Assembly: GCF_000334215.1 (NCBI RefSeq)
Contig: NZ_AMQY01000014.1
Coordinates: 124,001 to 188,000 of the forward strand
Direction: 5' to 3'
Source: Vreelandella jeotgali Hwa
GTDB lineage: Bacteria; Pseudomonadota; Gammaproteobacteria; Pseudomonadales; Halomonadaceae
Length of the DNA stretch: 64,000 nucleotides
Both the position numbers and the translations under genes were made by a program. The notes beneath the pieces are model-generated. The model searched no databases. It was not told the DNA's origin and saw only the letters and a list, made by a program, of their open reading frames with translations. This document shows, piece by piece, positions 31,624 to 42,629 of the stretch (its first letter is position 1; the number at the start of each line of letters is the position of its first letter).

Positions 31624-32922
31624 CTAGTCGGAAAGCAGCTGAGGGCCGGCGGCCTCCTGTTTACCTGCCCGATGGTGGCGTGCAGCCGATTGTTCCTCGT
31701 CCTTTTCGTCATCCACTACCGCGGCGCCGACGATATCGCCGGTGACGTTCAAGGCGGTGCCGCCCATGCCGATCAGCGCATCGACGCCGGCAATCAGCGC
31801 CACGACTTCCAGTGGCAGACCGAACATGCCCAGCACGGCAGAGAGCGTCACCAGCCCGGCGGCGGGCACCCCGGCGGTACCCACCGAGAGCAATGTTCCG
31901 ATGACCACGATCACCACAAAGCTGGAAAAGGACAGGTCGAGCCCGGTGATATTGGCGGCAAATACCAGCGAGACGCCCATGCGCAGCGCGCCGCCGTCGG
32001 AATTGAAGATGGCGCCCAGCGGCAGGGTAAAGTTGGCGGTTTTGTCCGAGACGCCGGCTTTTCGCGCCGCCTTGATCGCAATCGGCAGTGTGGCGATGCT
32101 GCTGGAGGTGAAAAACGCCGTGGTGAACGCCTCACGAATGTTTTTGAAAAAGGCGACGACCGAGTGTTTCGACAGGGCGAGAAAGCTGGTGTAAACCAGC
32201 CCCCAGAGAATGGCCAGCCCAAGGTAGAACACGCCGGTGAAATACAGCAGCGATTTCAGCGTTTCCAGCCCCTGGTTGCCAAACGTCGAGGCGCTGATGG
32301 CAAACACGCCGATGGGCGCATACAGCAAAATGCCGTTAAGAATGCGGTAGAACATCTCGTTCATGGCGGCAAAGAAGCGCTCGACCAGCGCGCCCTGGTC
32401 GCGCCGGTTGGCATCGTCGGAAAACCGCATGGTCGACACCGCCATGCCGCTGATGATGGCGATAAACAGGATCGCCATCAGCTCGCCTGAGGTGAAGGCG
32501 GCAAAGAGGTTGCGCGGCACGACCTGCAGCAGAATGTCGGAAAAGTGGGGAATATCGGGCTTTTCCACCGAGGTGTCGGGCAGCGACAGGCCGTCGCCGG
32601 GGCTGAAGAAAAGTGCCAGCGATACGCCGATAAGCACGGCGATGGCGGTGGTGGTCAGGTAGTAGAGCAGCAGCTTGCCGCCCATTTTGCCCAGCTGGGG
32701 CAGGTTCATCCGGCTCACGGCCAGCACCACGGTGAGGAAAATCACCGGGATGGCAATCAGGCTCAATAGATGGATCAGCAGCGTGCCCAGGGGTTTTACC
32801 AGGGTGGCCTGTTCGCGAAAAACCAGCGCGGCGGCAATGCCCAGCAAAAAGCCCGTCGCCATTTTCAGCACCAGCGGCGTGTCGCGGTAGGTTTTCCAGG
32901 GGGAGAGCGTTGAAAACGTCAT
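31624..32922 (-). CDS. Dicarboxylate/amino acid:cation symporter (DAACS/GltP family)
   Basis: Secondary transporter of the SLC1-like family taking up glutamate, aspartate or C4-dicarboxylates with Na+ or H+. From the ATG at 32922 (preceded by GGAAG) it has 432 residues and about eight helices plus two re-entrant loops. Family marks are the Ser-rich loop TSSSIATLPIA near 290, the NSDGGALRMG segment (normally NTDG) near 328 and GVPAAGLVTLSAV near 370. Downstream gene of a pair with no partner nearby; the substrate cannot be told. Confidence 0.88.
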   Translation of the reverse strand: MTFSTLSPWKTYRDTPLVLKMATGFLLGIAAALVFREQATLVKPLGTLLIHLLSLIAIPVIFLTVVLAVSRMNLPQLGKMGGKLLLYYLTTTAIAVLIGVSLALFFSPGDGLSLPDTSVEKPDIPHFSDILLQVVPRNLFAAFTSGELMAILFIAIISGMAVSTMRFSDDANRRDQGALVERFFAAMNEMFYRILNGILLYAPIGVFAISASTFGNQGLETLKSLLYFTGVFYLGLAILWGLVYTSFLALSKHSVVAFFKNIREAFTTAFFTSSSIATLPIAIKAARKAGVSDKTANFTLPLGAIFNSDGGALRMGVSLVFAANITGLDLSFSSFVVIVVIGTLLSVGTAGVPAAGLVTLSAVLGMFGLPLEVVALIAGVDALIGMGGTALNVTGDIVGAAVVDDEKDEEQSAARHHRAGKQEAAGPQLLSD

Positions 32923-33016
32923 GGCGTATCTTCCCGGTTGGTCAAAAGTCGGCGATGCGGGTCGTTGGCGCTCGGATGCTGTCAATGCGGAGCGCCGTGC
33001 GCCAATAGCGGCATTG

Positions 33017-33904
33017 TCAGGGGGCAGCGCCGGCTTCCCTGACGGCGTCCAGCGCGGCGATCAGCTGACGCGCGGCGTTGGGCAGGGTGCGGTTTTTGTG
33101 CACCAGGTAGCCCAGCGGCCGGTAAAGCGGGGGCGTGTCGACGTTGAGCTCGATGAGGTCGTCATCGAGCATGCTTTCCGGCAAAAAACTCCATCCCAGC
33201 CCCACGCTACACATCATTTTCAGGGTTTCCAGATAGTTGGTCGACATTCTGGCGTCAAGTGCGAGTCCCTCCCGCGCCAGGCGCTCATGCAGCAGCGTAC
33301 GGGTAAAGGTCAGCGGGCCGGGCAGCACGGCAGCGTGCCGGCAAAGCTCCGGGAGGGTCAGGGAGCCTTTCCGGCTTAACGGGTGATCCGCCGCGCAGAC
33401 CAGGCACATGCGATCCTGCCATACCGGCACCACGTCGAGCTGCTCGTGGGGCTCGGGAGCCAGGGTCACCACGGCGATATCGAGTCGGCCGTCGAGCACG
33501 CCCTGATAGGCCTCTTCCGAATCCAGAAACGCCAGATCAAGCTCCACTTCCGGATGGCGCCGAGTGTAGCGTCTTAGCAGCGGCGGCAGGCGGTGCAGGC
33601 CGATATGGTGGCTGGTTGCAAGCCTCAGCTGGCCACCGACTTCGCCGGAAAGGTTGGCCAGTGCCCGCTGGCTGTCTTCCATCGCCAGCACGATGTCCCG
33701 AGCTCTGGGCATCAGCATTTCGCCCGCCTCGGTCAGCGTGATGCGACGCCCAATGCGATCAAAAAGCCGCCGGCCCAACTGGTCCTCCAGCACCGCAATC
33801 CGCTTGCTGATGGCCGGCTGGGTCAGGTGCAGCTGGTCGGCCGCGCGGGAAAAGCCTTGGCAATCAGCGACGGCCAAAAAGGCTTGCAGGCTTTGCGTGT
33901 CCAT
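33017..33904 (-). CDS. LysR-type regulator divergent from leuC
   Basis: A 295-residue LysR-type regulator with an N-terminal helix-turn-helix (FSRAADQLHLTQPAISKRIAVLE, residues 18-40) and a periplasmic-binding-protein-like effector domain. It is divergent from leuCD-leuB, an arrangement also seen in pseudomonads, so it is a likely regulator of leucine synthesis, though the effector is not known. The intergenic region holds an AT-rich dyad suited to LysR binding. Confidence 0.9.
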   Translation of the reverse strand: MDTQSLQAFLAVADCQGFSRAADQLHLTQPAISKRIAVLEDQLGRRLFDRIGRRITLTEAGEMLMPRARDIVLAMEDSQRALANLSGEVGGQLRLATSHHIGLHRLPPLLRRYTRRHPEVELDLAFLDSEEAYQGVLDGRLDIAVVTLAPEPHEQLDVVPVWQDRMCLVCAADHPLSRKGSLTLPELCRHAAVLPGPLTFTRTLLHERLAREGLALDARMSTNYLETLKMMCSVGLGWSFLPESMLDDDLIELNVDTPPLYRPLGYLVHKNRTLPNAARQLIAALDAVREAGAAP

Positions 33905-33930
33905 TCGTATTCCTTAAAGGAATCCAAAGT

Positions 33931-33954
33931 ATAAATAACATGAATTGCATTTAT
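33931..33954. promoter_or_regulatory. Candidate LysR operator (AT-rich dyad)
   Basis: ATAAAT at 33931-33936 and ATTTAT at 33949-33954 form an inverted repeat around 12 bp in a markedly AT-rich segment of an otherwise GC-rich chromosome, 27 bp upstream of the LysR start. It fits the T-N11-A style of LysR sites but is unproven. Confidence 0.5.
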
Positions 33955-34025
33955 TGAAGTGCAAAGCAACACTGTCCCGTAATCGGCTTATGTCGCATGG
34001 AAGGCGCATTAGTGGACAGGATGAG

Positions 34026-34046
34026 TTATACAAGAATTTTATACAA
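34026..34046 (+). repeat. Repeated TTATACAA, 13-bp spacing, upstream of leuC
   Basis: TTATACAA occurs at 34026-34033 and 34039-34046. The two copies could be a duplicated promoter or regulator element; both include a -10-like TATACA. They lie about 95-115 bp before the leuC start. Confidence 0.6.
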
Positions 34047-34140
34047 CATTTTTTAGTGACTGGAATGATATCACGGTGCCGGCGTGCCCGATAAATGGGC
34101 CCGCCGGCGCGCAACGCGGGGCCCAGGCCCGGGAGACAAC

Positions 34141-35607
34141 ATGGCAGCGCAAACGCTTTACGACAAACTCTGGCAGCAGCATCTGGTCACTCAGCGCGAC
34201 GACGGCACCGCGCTGATTTACATCGACCGCCACATGCTCCACGAAGTGACCTCGCCGCAGGCATTCGAGGGTCTGCGGCTGGCCGGGCGCAAGCCCTGGC
34301 GGCTGGATGCCAACCTTGCCACCGCCGACCATAACGTGCCCACCACGGTGGCCGAGCGTGCTGAAGGCAACAAGGGCATCAAGGACCCGGTATCGCTGAT
34401 TCAGGTGGAAACCCTCGATGACAACTGCCGCGAATACGACATCGTCGAGTTCGGTATCAACGATCCGCGCCAGGGCATCGTCCACGTCGTCGGCCCCGAG
34501 CAGGGCGCCACGCTGCCGGGCATGACCGTGGTTTGCGGCGATTCGCACACCGCGACTCACGGTGCCTTCGGTGCCCTGGCCCACGGCATCGGTACTTCCG
34601 AGGTCGAACACGTACTGGCCACCCAGTGTCTGCTGACGCAAAAGATGAAAAACATGCAGGTGCGCGTGGAAGGCGAGCTGGGCACGGGCGTTACCGCCAA
34701 GGATGTGGTGCTGGCGATTATCGGCCGCATCGGCACCGCCGGCGGCACCGGCCACGCCATCGAGTTTGCCGGCAGCGCCATCGAGGGGCTGTCCATGGAA
34801 GGGCGGATGACGGTGTGCAACATGGCCATCGAAGCCGGCGCGCGCGTGGGCATGATCGCCGTGGACGACACCACCATCGACTATATCGGCAATCGCCCGT
34901 ACTCGCCCACCGGCGAGGCCTGGGACGCCGCCGTTGCCGATTGGCGCCAGCTGGTCTCCGACCCCGGTGCCGAGTTCGACAAGGTGGTGACGCTTGACGC
35001 CGCCGACATCGAACCCCAGGTGAGCTGGGGCACCAGCCCTGAAATGGTAACGGGCATCGGCGGTCAGGTACCCGACCCCGCCAATGCGCCGGACGATACC
35101 CTGGCCACCAGCCACACTCGGGCGCTGGACTACATGGGCCTGACGCCCAACCAGAACATCACCGATATCCGCCTGGACAAGGTGTTTATCGGCTCGTGCA
35201 CCAACTCGCGCATCGAGGATTTGCGCGAGGCCGCCGCCGTGGCGAAGGGCCAAAAGGTCGCCGACAGCATCCAGCTGGCGATGGTCGTCCCCGGCTCGGG
35301 GCTGGTGAAGCAGCAGGCCGAGGAAGAAGGGCTCGACAGGGTCTTTACCGACGCGGGCTTTGAGTGGCGCGAGCCGGGCTGCTCCATGTGCCTGGCGATG
35401 AACGCCGACAAGCTGGGCGCCGGCGAGCACTGCGCGTCAACGTCCAACCGCAACTTTGAAGGGCGCCAGGGCTACGGCGGCCGAACGCATCTGGTCAGCC
35501 CCGCCATGGCCGCGGCAGCGGCGATTGCCGGCCACTTTGTTGATGTACGTTCTGTTGACGTGCGCCGTCTTCCCGCCAACGATGACAACCACGCACAGAA
35601 GGCCTGA
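34141..35607 (+). CDS. leuC: 3-isopropylmalate dehydratase large subunit
   Basis: With LeuD converts 2-isopropylmalate to 3-isopropylmalate in leucine synthesis, using a 4Fe-4S cluster. From the ATG at 34141 (GGGAGA upstream) it has 488 residues, slightly longer than usual owing to a C-terminal extension. Cluster ligands are in SCTNSR and the CSMCLAMN pair; other family blocks are [13 protein letters not shown] and [12 protein letters not shown]. The 57 bp upstream in frame are leader. Confidence 0.96.
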   Translation: MAAQTLYDKLWQQHLVTQRDDGTALIYIDRHMLHEVTSPQAFEGLRLAGRKPWRLDANLATADHNVPTTVAERAEGNKGIKDPVSLIQVETLDDNCREYDIVEFGINDPRQGIVHVVGPEQGATLPGMTVVCGDSHTATHGAFGALAHGIGTSEVEHVLATQCLLTQKMKNMQVRVEGELGTGVTAKDVVLAIIGRIGTAGGTGHAIEFAGSAIEGLSMEGRMTVCNMAIEAGARVGMIAVDDTTIDYIGNRPYSPTGEAWDAAVADWRQLVSDPGAEFDKVVTLDAADIEPQVSWGTSPEMVTGIGGQVPDPANAPDDTLATSHTRALDYMGLTPNQNITDIRLDKVFIGSCTNSRIEDLREAAAVAKGQKVADSIQLAMVVPGSGLVKQQAEEEGLDRVFTDAGFEWREPGCSMCLAMNADKLGAGEHCASTSNRNFEGRQGYGGRTHLVSPAMAAAAAIAGHFVDVRSVDVRRLPANDDNHAQKA

Positions 35608-35610
35608 ACC

Positions 35611-36258
35611 ATGAAACAGTTTACTCGCTTTGAAGGCGTGGTCGCGCCGTTGGATCGCGCCAACGTCGATACCGATCTGATTATTCCCAAGCAGTTTTTG
35701 AAGTCGATCAAACGCAGCGGCTTTGGCGTCAACCTGTTTGACGAGCTGCGCTATCTGGATGAAGGCCAGCCGGGCCAGGATTGCAGCCAGCGGCCGCTCA
35801 ATCCGGACTTTGTGCTTAACCAGCCGCGCTACCAAAACGCCGAAGTGCTGCTGGCGCGGCGCAATTTCGGCTGCGGCAGCTCGCGGGAGCACGCGCCCTG
35901 GGCGCTGGAGGATTTCGGCTTGCGCGCGATTATTGCACCGAGCTTCGCCGATATTTTCTACAACAACGCGTTCAAGAACGGCCTGCTGCTGATTACCCTC
36001 GACGAAGACACCGTTGATCGGCTGTTCACGGCGGTGGAGGCCCACGACGGCTACGCGCTGGACGTGGATCTGCAGAATCAGCAGATCACCACGCCGGACG
36101 GCGAGGCGATCGGCTTTGAGGTGGATGCGTTTCGCAAGCAGTGCCTGCTGGAAGGCCTGGACGACATCGGCATTACGCTGAAAGATCAGGACGCCATTCG
36201 TGAGTTCGAAGCCGGTCACCGCGCCCAACGCCCCTGGCTGTTCCGCGATCAGGCCTGA
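35611..36258 (+). CDS. leuD: 3-isopropylmalate dehydratase small subunit
   Basis: Small (swivel-domain) partner of LeuC, 215 residues, starting three bases after leuC. Family blocks are [13 protein letters not shown] near 20 and [14 protein letters not shown] near 86. Its C-terminal part holds the substrate-binding loops. Part of the leuCD-leuB operon. Confidence 0.96.
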   Translation: MKQFTRFEGVVAPLDRANVDTDLIIPKQFLKSIKRSGFGVNLFDELRYLDEGQPGQDCSQRPLNPDFVLNQPRYQNAEVLLARRNFGCGSSREHAPWALEDFGLRAIIAPSFADIFYNNAFKNGLLLITLDEDTVDRLFTAVEAHDGYALDVDLQNQQITTPDGEAIGFEVDAFRKQCLLEGLDDIGITLKDQDAIREFEAGHRAQRPWLFRDQA

Positions 36259-36300
36259 CGCCGTTGGTCATACACGCTCTGATAAACATGGATGATTCAC

Positions 36301-37383
<1,083 letters not shown>

Positions 37384-37462
37384 AACGTGCCGGCCGGGTG
37401 AACACAAAACGCGATGCGCAATCGTGTATCATGGCACGACAGTTTTTATTGGAGGACTTTTC

Positions 37463-38575
37463 ATGTTGAAAGTCGGTTTTGTCGGATGGCGCGGCATGGT
37501 GGGCTCCGTGCTCATGCAGCGGATGCTCGAGGACGGGGATTTCAACGGCATCGAGCCGGTATTTTTCACCACGTCGCAGGTCGGCCAGCCCGGCCCGGCT
37601 ATCGGTGTTGAGGTTCCCGCCCTGAAAGACGCCTTCGCGCTGGACGAACTCAAGGCGCTGGACGTTATCGTGACCTGCCAGGGCGGCGACTACACCAAGG
37701 CCGTTTACAGCGATCTGCGCCAGAGCGGCTGGAAGGGCTACTGGATCGACGCGGCGAGCACCCTGCGCATGGCCGACGACGCCACCCTGGTGCTGGACCC
37801 GGTCAACCGCGGCGTGATCAACGATCAGCTGGCGCGGGGCAGCAAGACCTTTGTCGGCGGCAACTGCACCGTCAGCCTGATGATGATGGGGCTGGGCGGG
37901 CTGTTTGACGCCGATATGGTCGAGTGGATGACCTCCATGACCTACCAGGCGGCGTCCGGCTCCGGGGCCAAACACATGCGCGAGCTGCTCAACCAGATGG
38001 GCGGGCTCCGCGACAGCGTCGGTGAAGAGCTCAAGGATACCTCCAGCGCGATTCTCGATATCGACCGCAAGGTGACCGCGGCCATGCGCAGCGGTGATTT
38101 CCCCACGGACAACTTCGGCGCGCCGCTGGCCGGCAGCCTGCTGCCCTGGATTGACAGCAGGATGGATAACGGTCAGAGCCGCGAAGAATGGAAGGGCGGC
38201 GCCGAAACCAACAAGATTCTGGGGCGCGAAGACAACCCCGTTCCCATCGACGGGCTTTGCGTGCGCGTCGGCGCCATGCGATCGCACAGCCAGGCGTTTA
38301 CCATCAAACTCCGTCAGGATGTGCCGCTGGACGAAATCGAGGATCGTCTGGCGAAGCACAACGACTGGGTGAGCGTGGTACCCAACGACAAGGACGCCAC
38401 CATCGATCAGCTGACGCCCGCCGCGATTACCGGCACGCTGCAGGTACCGGTCGGCCGGCTCCGCAAGCTGGCCATGGGCGATGAGTATCTCTCGGCGTTC
38501 AGCGCCGGCGACCAGCTGCTCTGGGGCGCCGCGGAACCGCTCAAGCGCATGCTGACGCTGCTGCGCGAGCGGTAA
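37463..38575 (+). CDS. asd: Aspartate-semialdehyde dehydrogenase
   Basis: Makes aspartate semialdehyde, the branch point to Lys, diaminopimelate, Thr, Met and ectoine. The ATG at 37463 is preceded by GGAGG and gives 370 residues. It has the NADP-binding [12 protein letters not shown] and the nucleophilic Cys near 135 in [13 protein letters not shown], as in the E. coli-type enzyme. In a halophile the product also feeds ectoine synthesis. A terminator follows. Confidence 0.97.
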   Translation: MLKVGFVGWRGMVGSVLMQRMLEDGDFNGIEPVFFTTSQVGQPGPAIGVEVPALKDAFALDELKALDVIVTCQGGDYTKAVYSDLRQSGWKGYWIDAASTLRMADDATLVLDPVNRGVINDQLARGSKTFVGGNCTVSLMMMGLGGLFDADMVEWMTSMTYQAASGSGAKHMRELLNQMGGLRDSVGEELKDTSSAILDIDRKVTAAMRSGDFPTDNFGAPLAGSLLPWIDSRMDNGQSREEWKGGAETNKILGREDNPVPIDGLCVRVGAMRSHSQAFTIKLRQDVPLDEIEDRLAKHNDWVSVVPNDKDATIDQLTPAAITGTLQVPVGRLRKLAMGDEYLSAFSAGDQLLWGAAEPLKRMLTLLRER

Positions 38576-38600
38576 TGGCCCGAACCGGGTAGCACGGAAA

Positions 38601-38632
38601 AGCGGGTGCTTGCATAAGTGCCCGCTTTTTTT
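38601..38632 (+). terminator. Rho-independent terminator of asd
   Basis: A stem of about 10-11 bp (AGCGGG...CCCGCT outer part) with a GCAT loop, followed by seven T, 25 bp after the asd stop codon. Confidence 0.88.
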
Positions 38633-38750
38633 GCGTCGCGTTTTTGACTACCCGCTGATACGCCGGGCGGGGTATGATAAAAAAGCGTATCAGTAGCGCC
38701 GGCTCCGTTATGTATTCGTCCGGCGCGCCGGAATCGGGGAAAAAGCGTTC

Positions 38751-40979
38751 ATGAAATTACCACTTGCAGCGGCCGCGTTATGGGTATCACTGCTGGCCAG
38801 TCCGTTTGCCTGTGCGCTGGGGCTGGGCCAGCCTGCGGTGCATTCCTATCTCAACTCACCGCTCAACGTCTCCATTCCGCTGGTCGATACCGGCCGGTAT
38901 GCGCCCGATCAGCTGGCAGTGCGCGTCGCCGACCGCTCGGCCTTCGGCGATGCCGGGCTGGAGTGGCAGGAGCTGGCTTCCAGCGTCAAGGCCGAGATTC
39001 ATGCCGGCAGCGGCGCGCCCGAAATCCGCCTGACCTCCGGCGAACCCGCCAACACCCCCTGGCTGGACCTGTTGCTGAAGGTTTTTACCCCCGACGGCAG
39101 CGTCCATCAGGATGTGACGCTGCTGTTCGATCCACCGGACTACTCTTCCAGTGATCCCGCCTCTTCCAGTGATTCCGCGACTGTCGGCGGCTCGGCATCC
39201 GCTGAAAACGAGGCAGCCATAAACCGGGCAGGCACTGCAGATGCCGGAGGCGCCAACGCCGGACAGCGAAACGCAGACACGCAGGCCGCCGGTGCTACGC
39301 CCGACACGGCAACGCCGGCGTCGACCTACGTGGGCAACGGCGACACCCTCTGGAGCGTGGCCGAGCGCATAAAACCCGATTCGGTAAGCGTTGAACAGCT
39401 GATGCTGGCGCTGGTGGAAGCCAACCCCGAGGCCTTTCCCGACGGCAATATCAACGGCATGAACGCCGGTTTCAATCTGAAGGTGCCGCCCAGCGCGCAG
39501 ATGCGCGAGCGTAGCCCGGACGAGGCGGAAAAAATCATCGACTACATGAATACCGCCTGGCGTATCCGCGGCCCCGGCGGGCCGGTGCAGGTGCCGCTGG
39601 ATCTGTCCGGCGAGGTGCTTGACGGCCTGTTCGACGACAACGACGCGATGTCGGCTCAGGATGCTCAGGACGATGAAAAACCCGATTCGCCGGCGCTGAA
39701 GGACACGGCCCTGGGTGTCGCCAAACGCCTGGGCCAGAGCCCACAGGCATCCAAGGCGGATCAGAGCAGCGACTCGGCCCGGGAAGACCAGCAGCAGGCG
39801 CGGCTCGAACGGGTGACTCGCCAGCGTGACCGGCTGCGTGACGAGGTATCGCAGCTCAAGGCCAGGGTCGCGCAGCTGACCGATGAGCTGGCGCTTCAGG
39901 AGGTCGAGCTGGCCCGCCAGGAAATGCAGGACGTCAACGTCCCGGCGGACAGCGTCGAGGACGGCGCTACACAAACGCCGGACACCTCGACGCAGAATTC
40001 CGACGTGGCGCCGCCGGTCAGCAAACTGGATATCGCCCGGCGGGGGATGCTGGCGATCGCCTCGGAGTACCGCTGGCCGCTGGTGGGGCTCATGCTGTTG
40101 CTGCTACTGGTGCTGATCTGGCTGATGTCTCGGCGCCGTCAACATGAAAGCGGCGATATGGCCCACGACATTCCCCGCGTGGTCGGGGCGACGTCGTACG
40201 CCGGGGAAGACGCCGGCACCGCTGCGGCAAGTGGGGCGTCCGCAACCGAGCCCGACGATGACACTGCCTTCAGCGTGGATGCCGAAGGAATAGCGTCCGT
40301 GGATAGAGCTGCGCCCGAGGACAGGGTCGCGTCCGAGGACGAAGCGCCGGCTGCTGATGAAACGCCGGTGGCTGATGGACCGTCGTCCGCGGATAGCGCG
40401 CCCTACGATCAAGGCCGGAGCGACCAGATGGCAGATGCAAGCCGGGATACCGACACGGCAGCCCCGGGCAGCGAGCCTTCGCAGGGCGATGAGGTAGCGT
40501 GGCACCTGGAAGAGCCGCTGGAAGAGCCCTTGAAGGAGCCCCTGAAGGAGCCCCTGGAAGAGCCCCTTGAAAAGCCGCAAGGCGAAGCAATGCCGCCCAA
40601 CGCAGAGGCGCCGGAAGCGCCACTGATGGCCGATGACAGCCCGGACGAGGAGCAGGACAGTAGCCGGCTGGAGCGTAGCCAGGCGGCCGGGCTGGCGGAG
40701 CAGGACAGGCAGCGCCGTCTGGACGAAGCGGAAGCGGCGGCGCTGGCCATTGACGATGAATATGGCGACCGGGTGATCGACTACCGCCCGCCGACGCTGA
40801 CCGATGCGCCGGCCGAGCGCGAGGAAACCCCGATGCAGCCCACCGTGGAGTTCAGCGAAGCGGGCCCGGCAGCCCCTCCCCGGAAGACGCCTGCCGGCTC
40901 GGAGGAAGATACCGAATGGGACATTGAAGAGGTGGCATTCAAGCCGTCGAGTCAGGATAATAACCGCTCCTCCACCTGA
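38751..40979 (+). CDS. fimV: FimV-like polar membrane protein, short form
   Basis: Inner-membrane, periplasm-facing hub protein that in relatives localises polar machinery such as type IV pili. The 742-residue sequence has a signal peptide (about 1-23), the FimV N-terminal domain (LNSPLNVSIPL), a LysM-like peptidoglycan-binding segment near 195-245 (GNGDTLWSVAERI), a coiled coil near 345-385, one transmembrane helix near 441-459, and an acidic cytoplasmic tail. The tail includes six four-residue repeats (LEEP/LKEP) encoded by a 12-bp array. I do not see the C-terminal TPR/FimV domain of the longer Pseudomonas homologue. It precedes truA, the usual order. Confidence 0.85.
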   Translation: MKLPLAAAALWVSLLASPFACALGLGQPAVHSYLNSPLNVSIPLVDTGRYAPDQLAVRVADRSAFGDAGLEWQELASSVKAEIHAGSGAPEIRLTSGEPANTPWLDLLLKVFTPDGSVHQDVTLLFDPPDYSSSDPASSSDSATVGGSASAENEAAINRAGTADAGGANAGQRNADTQAAGATPDTATPASTYVGNGDTLWSVAERIKPDSVSVEQLMLALVEANPEAFPDGNINGMNAGFNLKVPPSAQMRERSPDEAEKIIDYMNTAWRIRGPGGPVQVPLDLSGEVLDGLFDDNDAMSAQDAQDDEKPDSPALKDTALGVAKRLGQSPQASKADQSSDSAREDQQQARLERVTRQRDRLRDEVSQLKARVAQLTDELALQEVELARQEMQDVNVPADSVEDGATQTPDTSTQNSDVAPPVSKLDIARRGMLAIASEYRWPLVGLMLLLLLVLIWLMSRRRQHESGDMAHDIPRVVGATSYAGEDAGTAAASGASATEPDDDTAFSVDAEGIASVDRAAPEDRVASEDEAPAADETPVADGPSSADSAPYDQGRSDQMADASRDTDTAAPGSEPSQGDEVAWHLEEPLEEPLKEPLKEPLEEPLEKPQGEAMPPNAEAPEAPLMADDSPDEEQDSSRLERSQAAGLAEQDRQRRLDEAEAAALAIDDEYGDRVIDYRPPTLTDAPAEREETPMQPTVEFSEAGPAAPPRKTPAGSEEDTEWDIEEVAFKPSSQDNNRSST
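40506..40577 (+). repeat. 12-bp coding repeat array in fimV
   Basis: Six contiguous in-frame 12-bp units of the form CTGGAAGAGCCC, coding for LEEP, LEEP, LKEP, LKEP, LEEP, LEKP. Four of the six are nearly identical. Confidence 0.93.
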
Positions 40980-40992
40980 ATGACCTGAATCG

Positions 40993-41916
40993 ATGACGCT
41001 GTTTGACCGCTTTGATGAAACCACGCCGCTGACCGGCCGGCTGGCCATGGGCATCGAATACCAGGGAACCGACTATTGCGGTTTCCAGCGCCTGAGCCAT
41101 GCCCCCTCGGTGCAGGCGTCGCTGGAAGAGGCCCTGGCGCGGGTCGCCAATACCCCGGTGCGCCTTCACGCCAGCGGCCGGACCGATTCCGGCGTGCACG
41201 CCACGCGCCAGATTGTGCATTTCGACCCGCCGGCGGCGCGTAGCGAAAAAAGCTGGGTTTTCGGGGCCAATACCCACCTGCCCGGGGATATCGCCGTTCG
41301 CTGGGTCAAGCCCGTGCCCGATGATTTTCACTCGCGCCTGAGTGCGCTGGCGCGGCGCTATCGCTATCTGATCGTCAATCAGCTCAATCGCCCGGTGCTC
41401 GAACGCGCCAATGTCACCTGGTGCCGCGACCCGCTGGATGCCGAGGCCATGAATCGCGCCGCCCAGGCGCTGGTCGGCGAAAACGATTTTTCCAGCTTTC
41501 GTGCGGCCGGCTGTCGCTCGCGAACCCCCTGGCGTCACATGCACTTCCTCGAGGTCAGGCGTCACGGCCCTCTGGTGGTGATCGATATTCAGGGCAACGC
41601 CTTTCTGCACCACATGATTCGCAACATAGCCGGCGCGCTGATCAGCGTGGGACGGGGCGCTCGGGATGACGACTGGCTGGCGCGGCTGTTGGCGCTCCAG
41701 GACCGCCGGAAGGGTGACGTCACCGCGCCGGCCACCGGTCTGCACTTCGTTGACGTGCGCTATGACGATGCCTTCGCGCTGCCGCAGGAGCCGCTGGGCC
41801 CGGGGCTGTTGGCCTCGACCGGTGAATGGACCGGGGAGCGCCCGATTCCCGACTCGCGCATGGTGCGTCTGCGCCGCGGTCGGCCGCGCCGAGCGGTCGA
41901 GGAGGGCGCATCGTGA
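40993..41916 (+). CDS. truA: tRNA pseudouridine(38-40) synthase TruA
   Basis: Makes pseudouridine in the anticodon stem-loop. The 307-residue protein has the catalytic Asp in SGRTDSGVHATRQ near 60-70 and the conserved LNxxLP-like and FHSRLSALARRY blocks. It extends about 35 residues past the E. coli size with an Arg-rich tail. Its stop overlaps the trpF GTG start (GTGA). Confidence 0.96.
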   Translation: MTLFDRFDETTPLTGRLAMGIEYQGTDYCGFQRLSHAPSVQASLEEALARVANTPVRLHASGRTDSGVHATRQIVHFDPPAARSEKSWVFGANTHLPGDIAVRWVKPVPDDFHSRLSALARRYRYLIVNQLNRPVLERANVTWCRDPLDAEAMNRAAQALVGENDFSSFRAAGCRSRTPWRHMHFLEVRRHGPLVVIDIQGNAFLHHMIRNIAGALISVGRGARDDDWLARLLALQDRRKGDVTAPATGLHFVDVRYDDAFALPQEPLGPGLLASTGEWTGERPIPDSRMVRLRRGRPRRAVEEGAS

Positions 41917-42554
41917 CGTCGGCTGTCGCACGGACTCGTATCAAATTTTGCGGCCTCACTCAGGCCAATGACGTTCATCGCGCGGTGGCGCTGGGGGTTG
42001 ATGCACTGGGCTTTGTCATGTGGCCCGGCAGCCAGCGCGCCATCGATTTGTCAACGCTGGCCGCGCTGGCCGCGGAGGTGCCGGCGTTTGTTACCCGGGT
42101 GGGGCTGTTTGTCGACGCCGACCCGGCATTTGTTCGCCGCTGCGCGCCGTATCTGGACCTGCTGCAGTTTCACGGCAACGAGTCCCCCGACGACTGCGCG
42201 CGCCACAGTGACAGGGCCTGGATCAAGGCGCTGCGCATGCGCGACGACGTTGACCTTGAGCGCGAGGCCGCGCGTTATTGGGGCGCCCGGGCGCTGCTGC
42301 TCGACGCCTATCGCCCCGGCGTGCCCGGCGGTACCGGCGATACCTTTGACTGGTCAAGAATTCCCGCAGCGCTGGCAAAACCTGTTATCCTCGCCGGTGG
42401 CCTGACGCCTGATAATATCGGCCCTGCGGTCCATCAGGTTGCCCCCCATGCAGTCGACGTTTCCGGCGGTGTGGAAGCCGCTCCCGGCATCAAGGACCCG
42501 ACTCGCATGGCGGCGTTTGTGCGCGAGGTGTCGCGCGCCAACCAACCATGCTGA
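41913..42554 (+). CDS. trpF: Phosphoribosylanthranilate isomerase
   Basis: Third committed step of tryptophan synthesis. The GTG at 41913 is preceded by GGAGGG and overlaps the truA stop; this gives 213 residues, normal for the monofunctional enzyme. It shows KFCGLTQANDV (catalytic Cys) at the N-terminus, the LLLDAYRPGVPGGTGDTFDW block with the catalytic Asp, and the phosphate-binding LAGGLTPDN. Upstream in-frame codons belong to truA. Confidence 0.95.
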   Translation: MTSAVARTRIKFCGLTQANDVHRAVALGVDALGFVMWPGSQRAIDLSTLAALAAEVPAFVTRVGLFVDADPAFVRRCAPYLDLLQFHGNESPDDCARHSDRAWIKALRMRDDVDLEREAARYWGARALLLDAYRPGVPGGTGDTFDWSRIPAALAKPVILAGGLTPDNIGPAVHQVAPHAVDVSGGVEAAPGIKDPTRMAAFVREVSRANQPC

Positions 42555-42629
42555 ACGTTGCCCCGGGCCGGCGCCCGTGGGCGGCCATTGTTGACTGCTT
42601 AATTCCCGGCGTTTTTGTGAGGTAATTCC

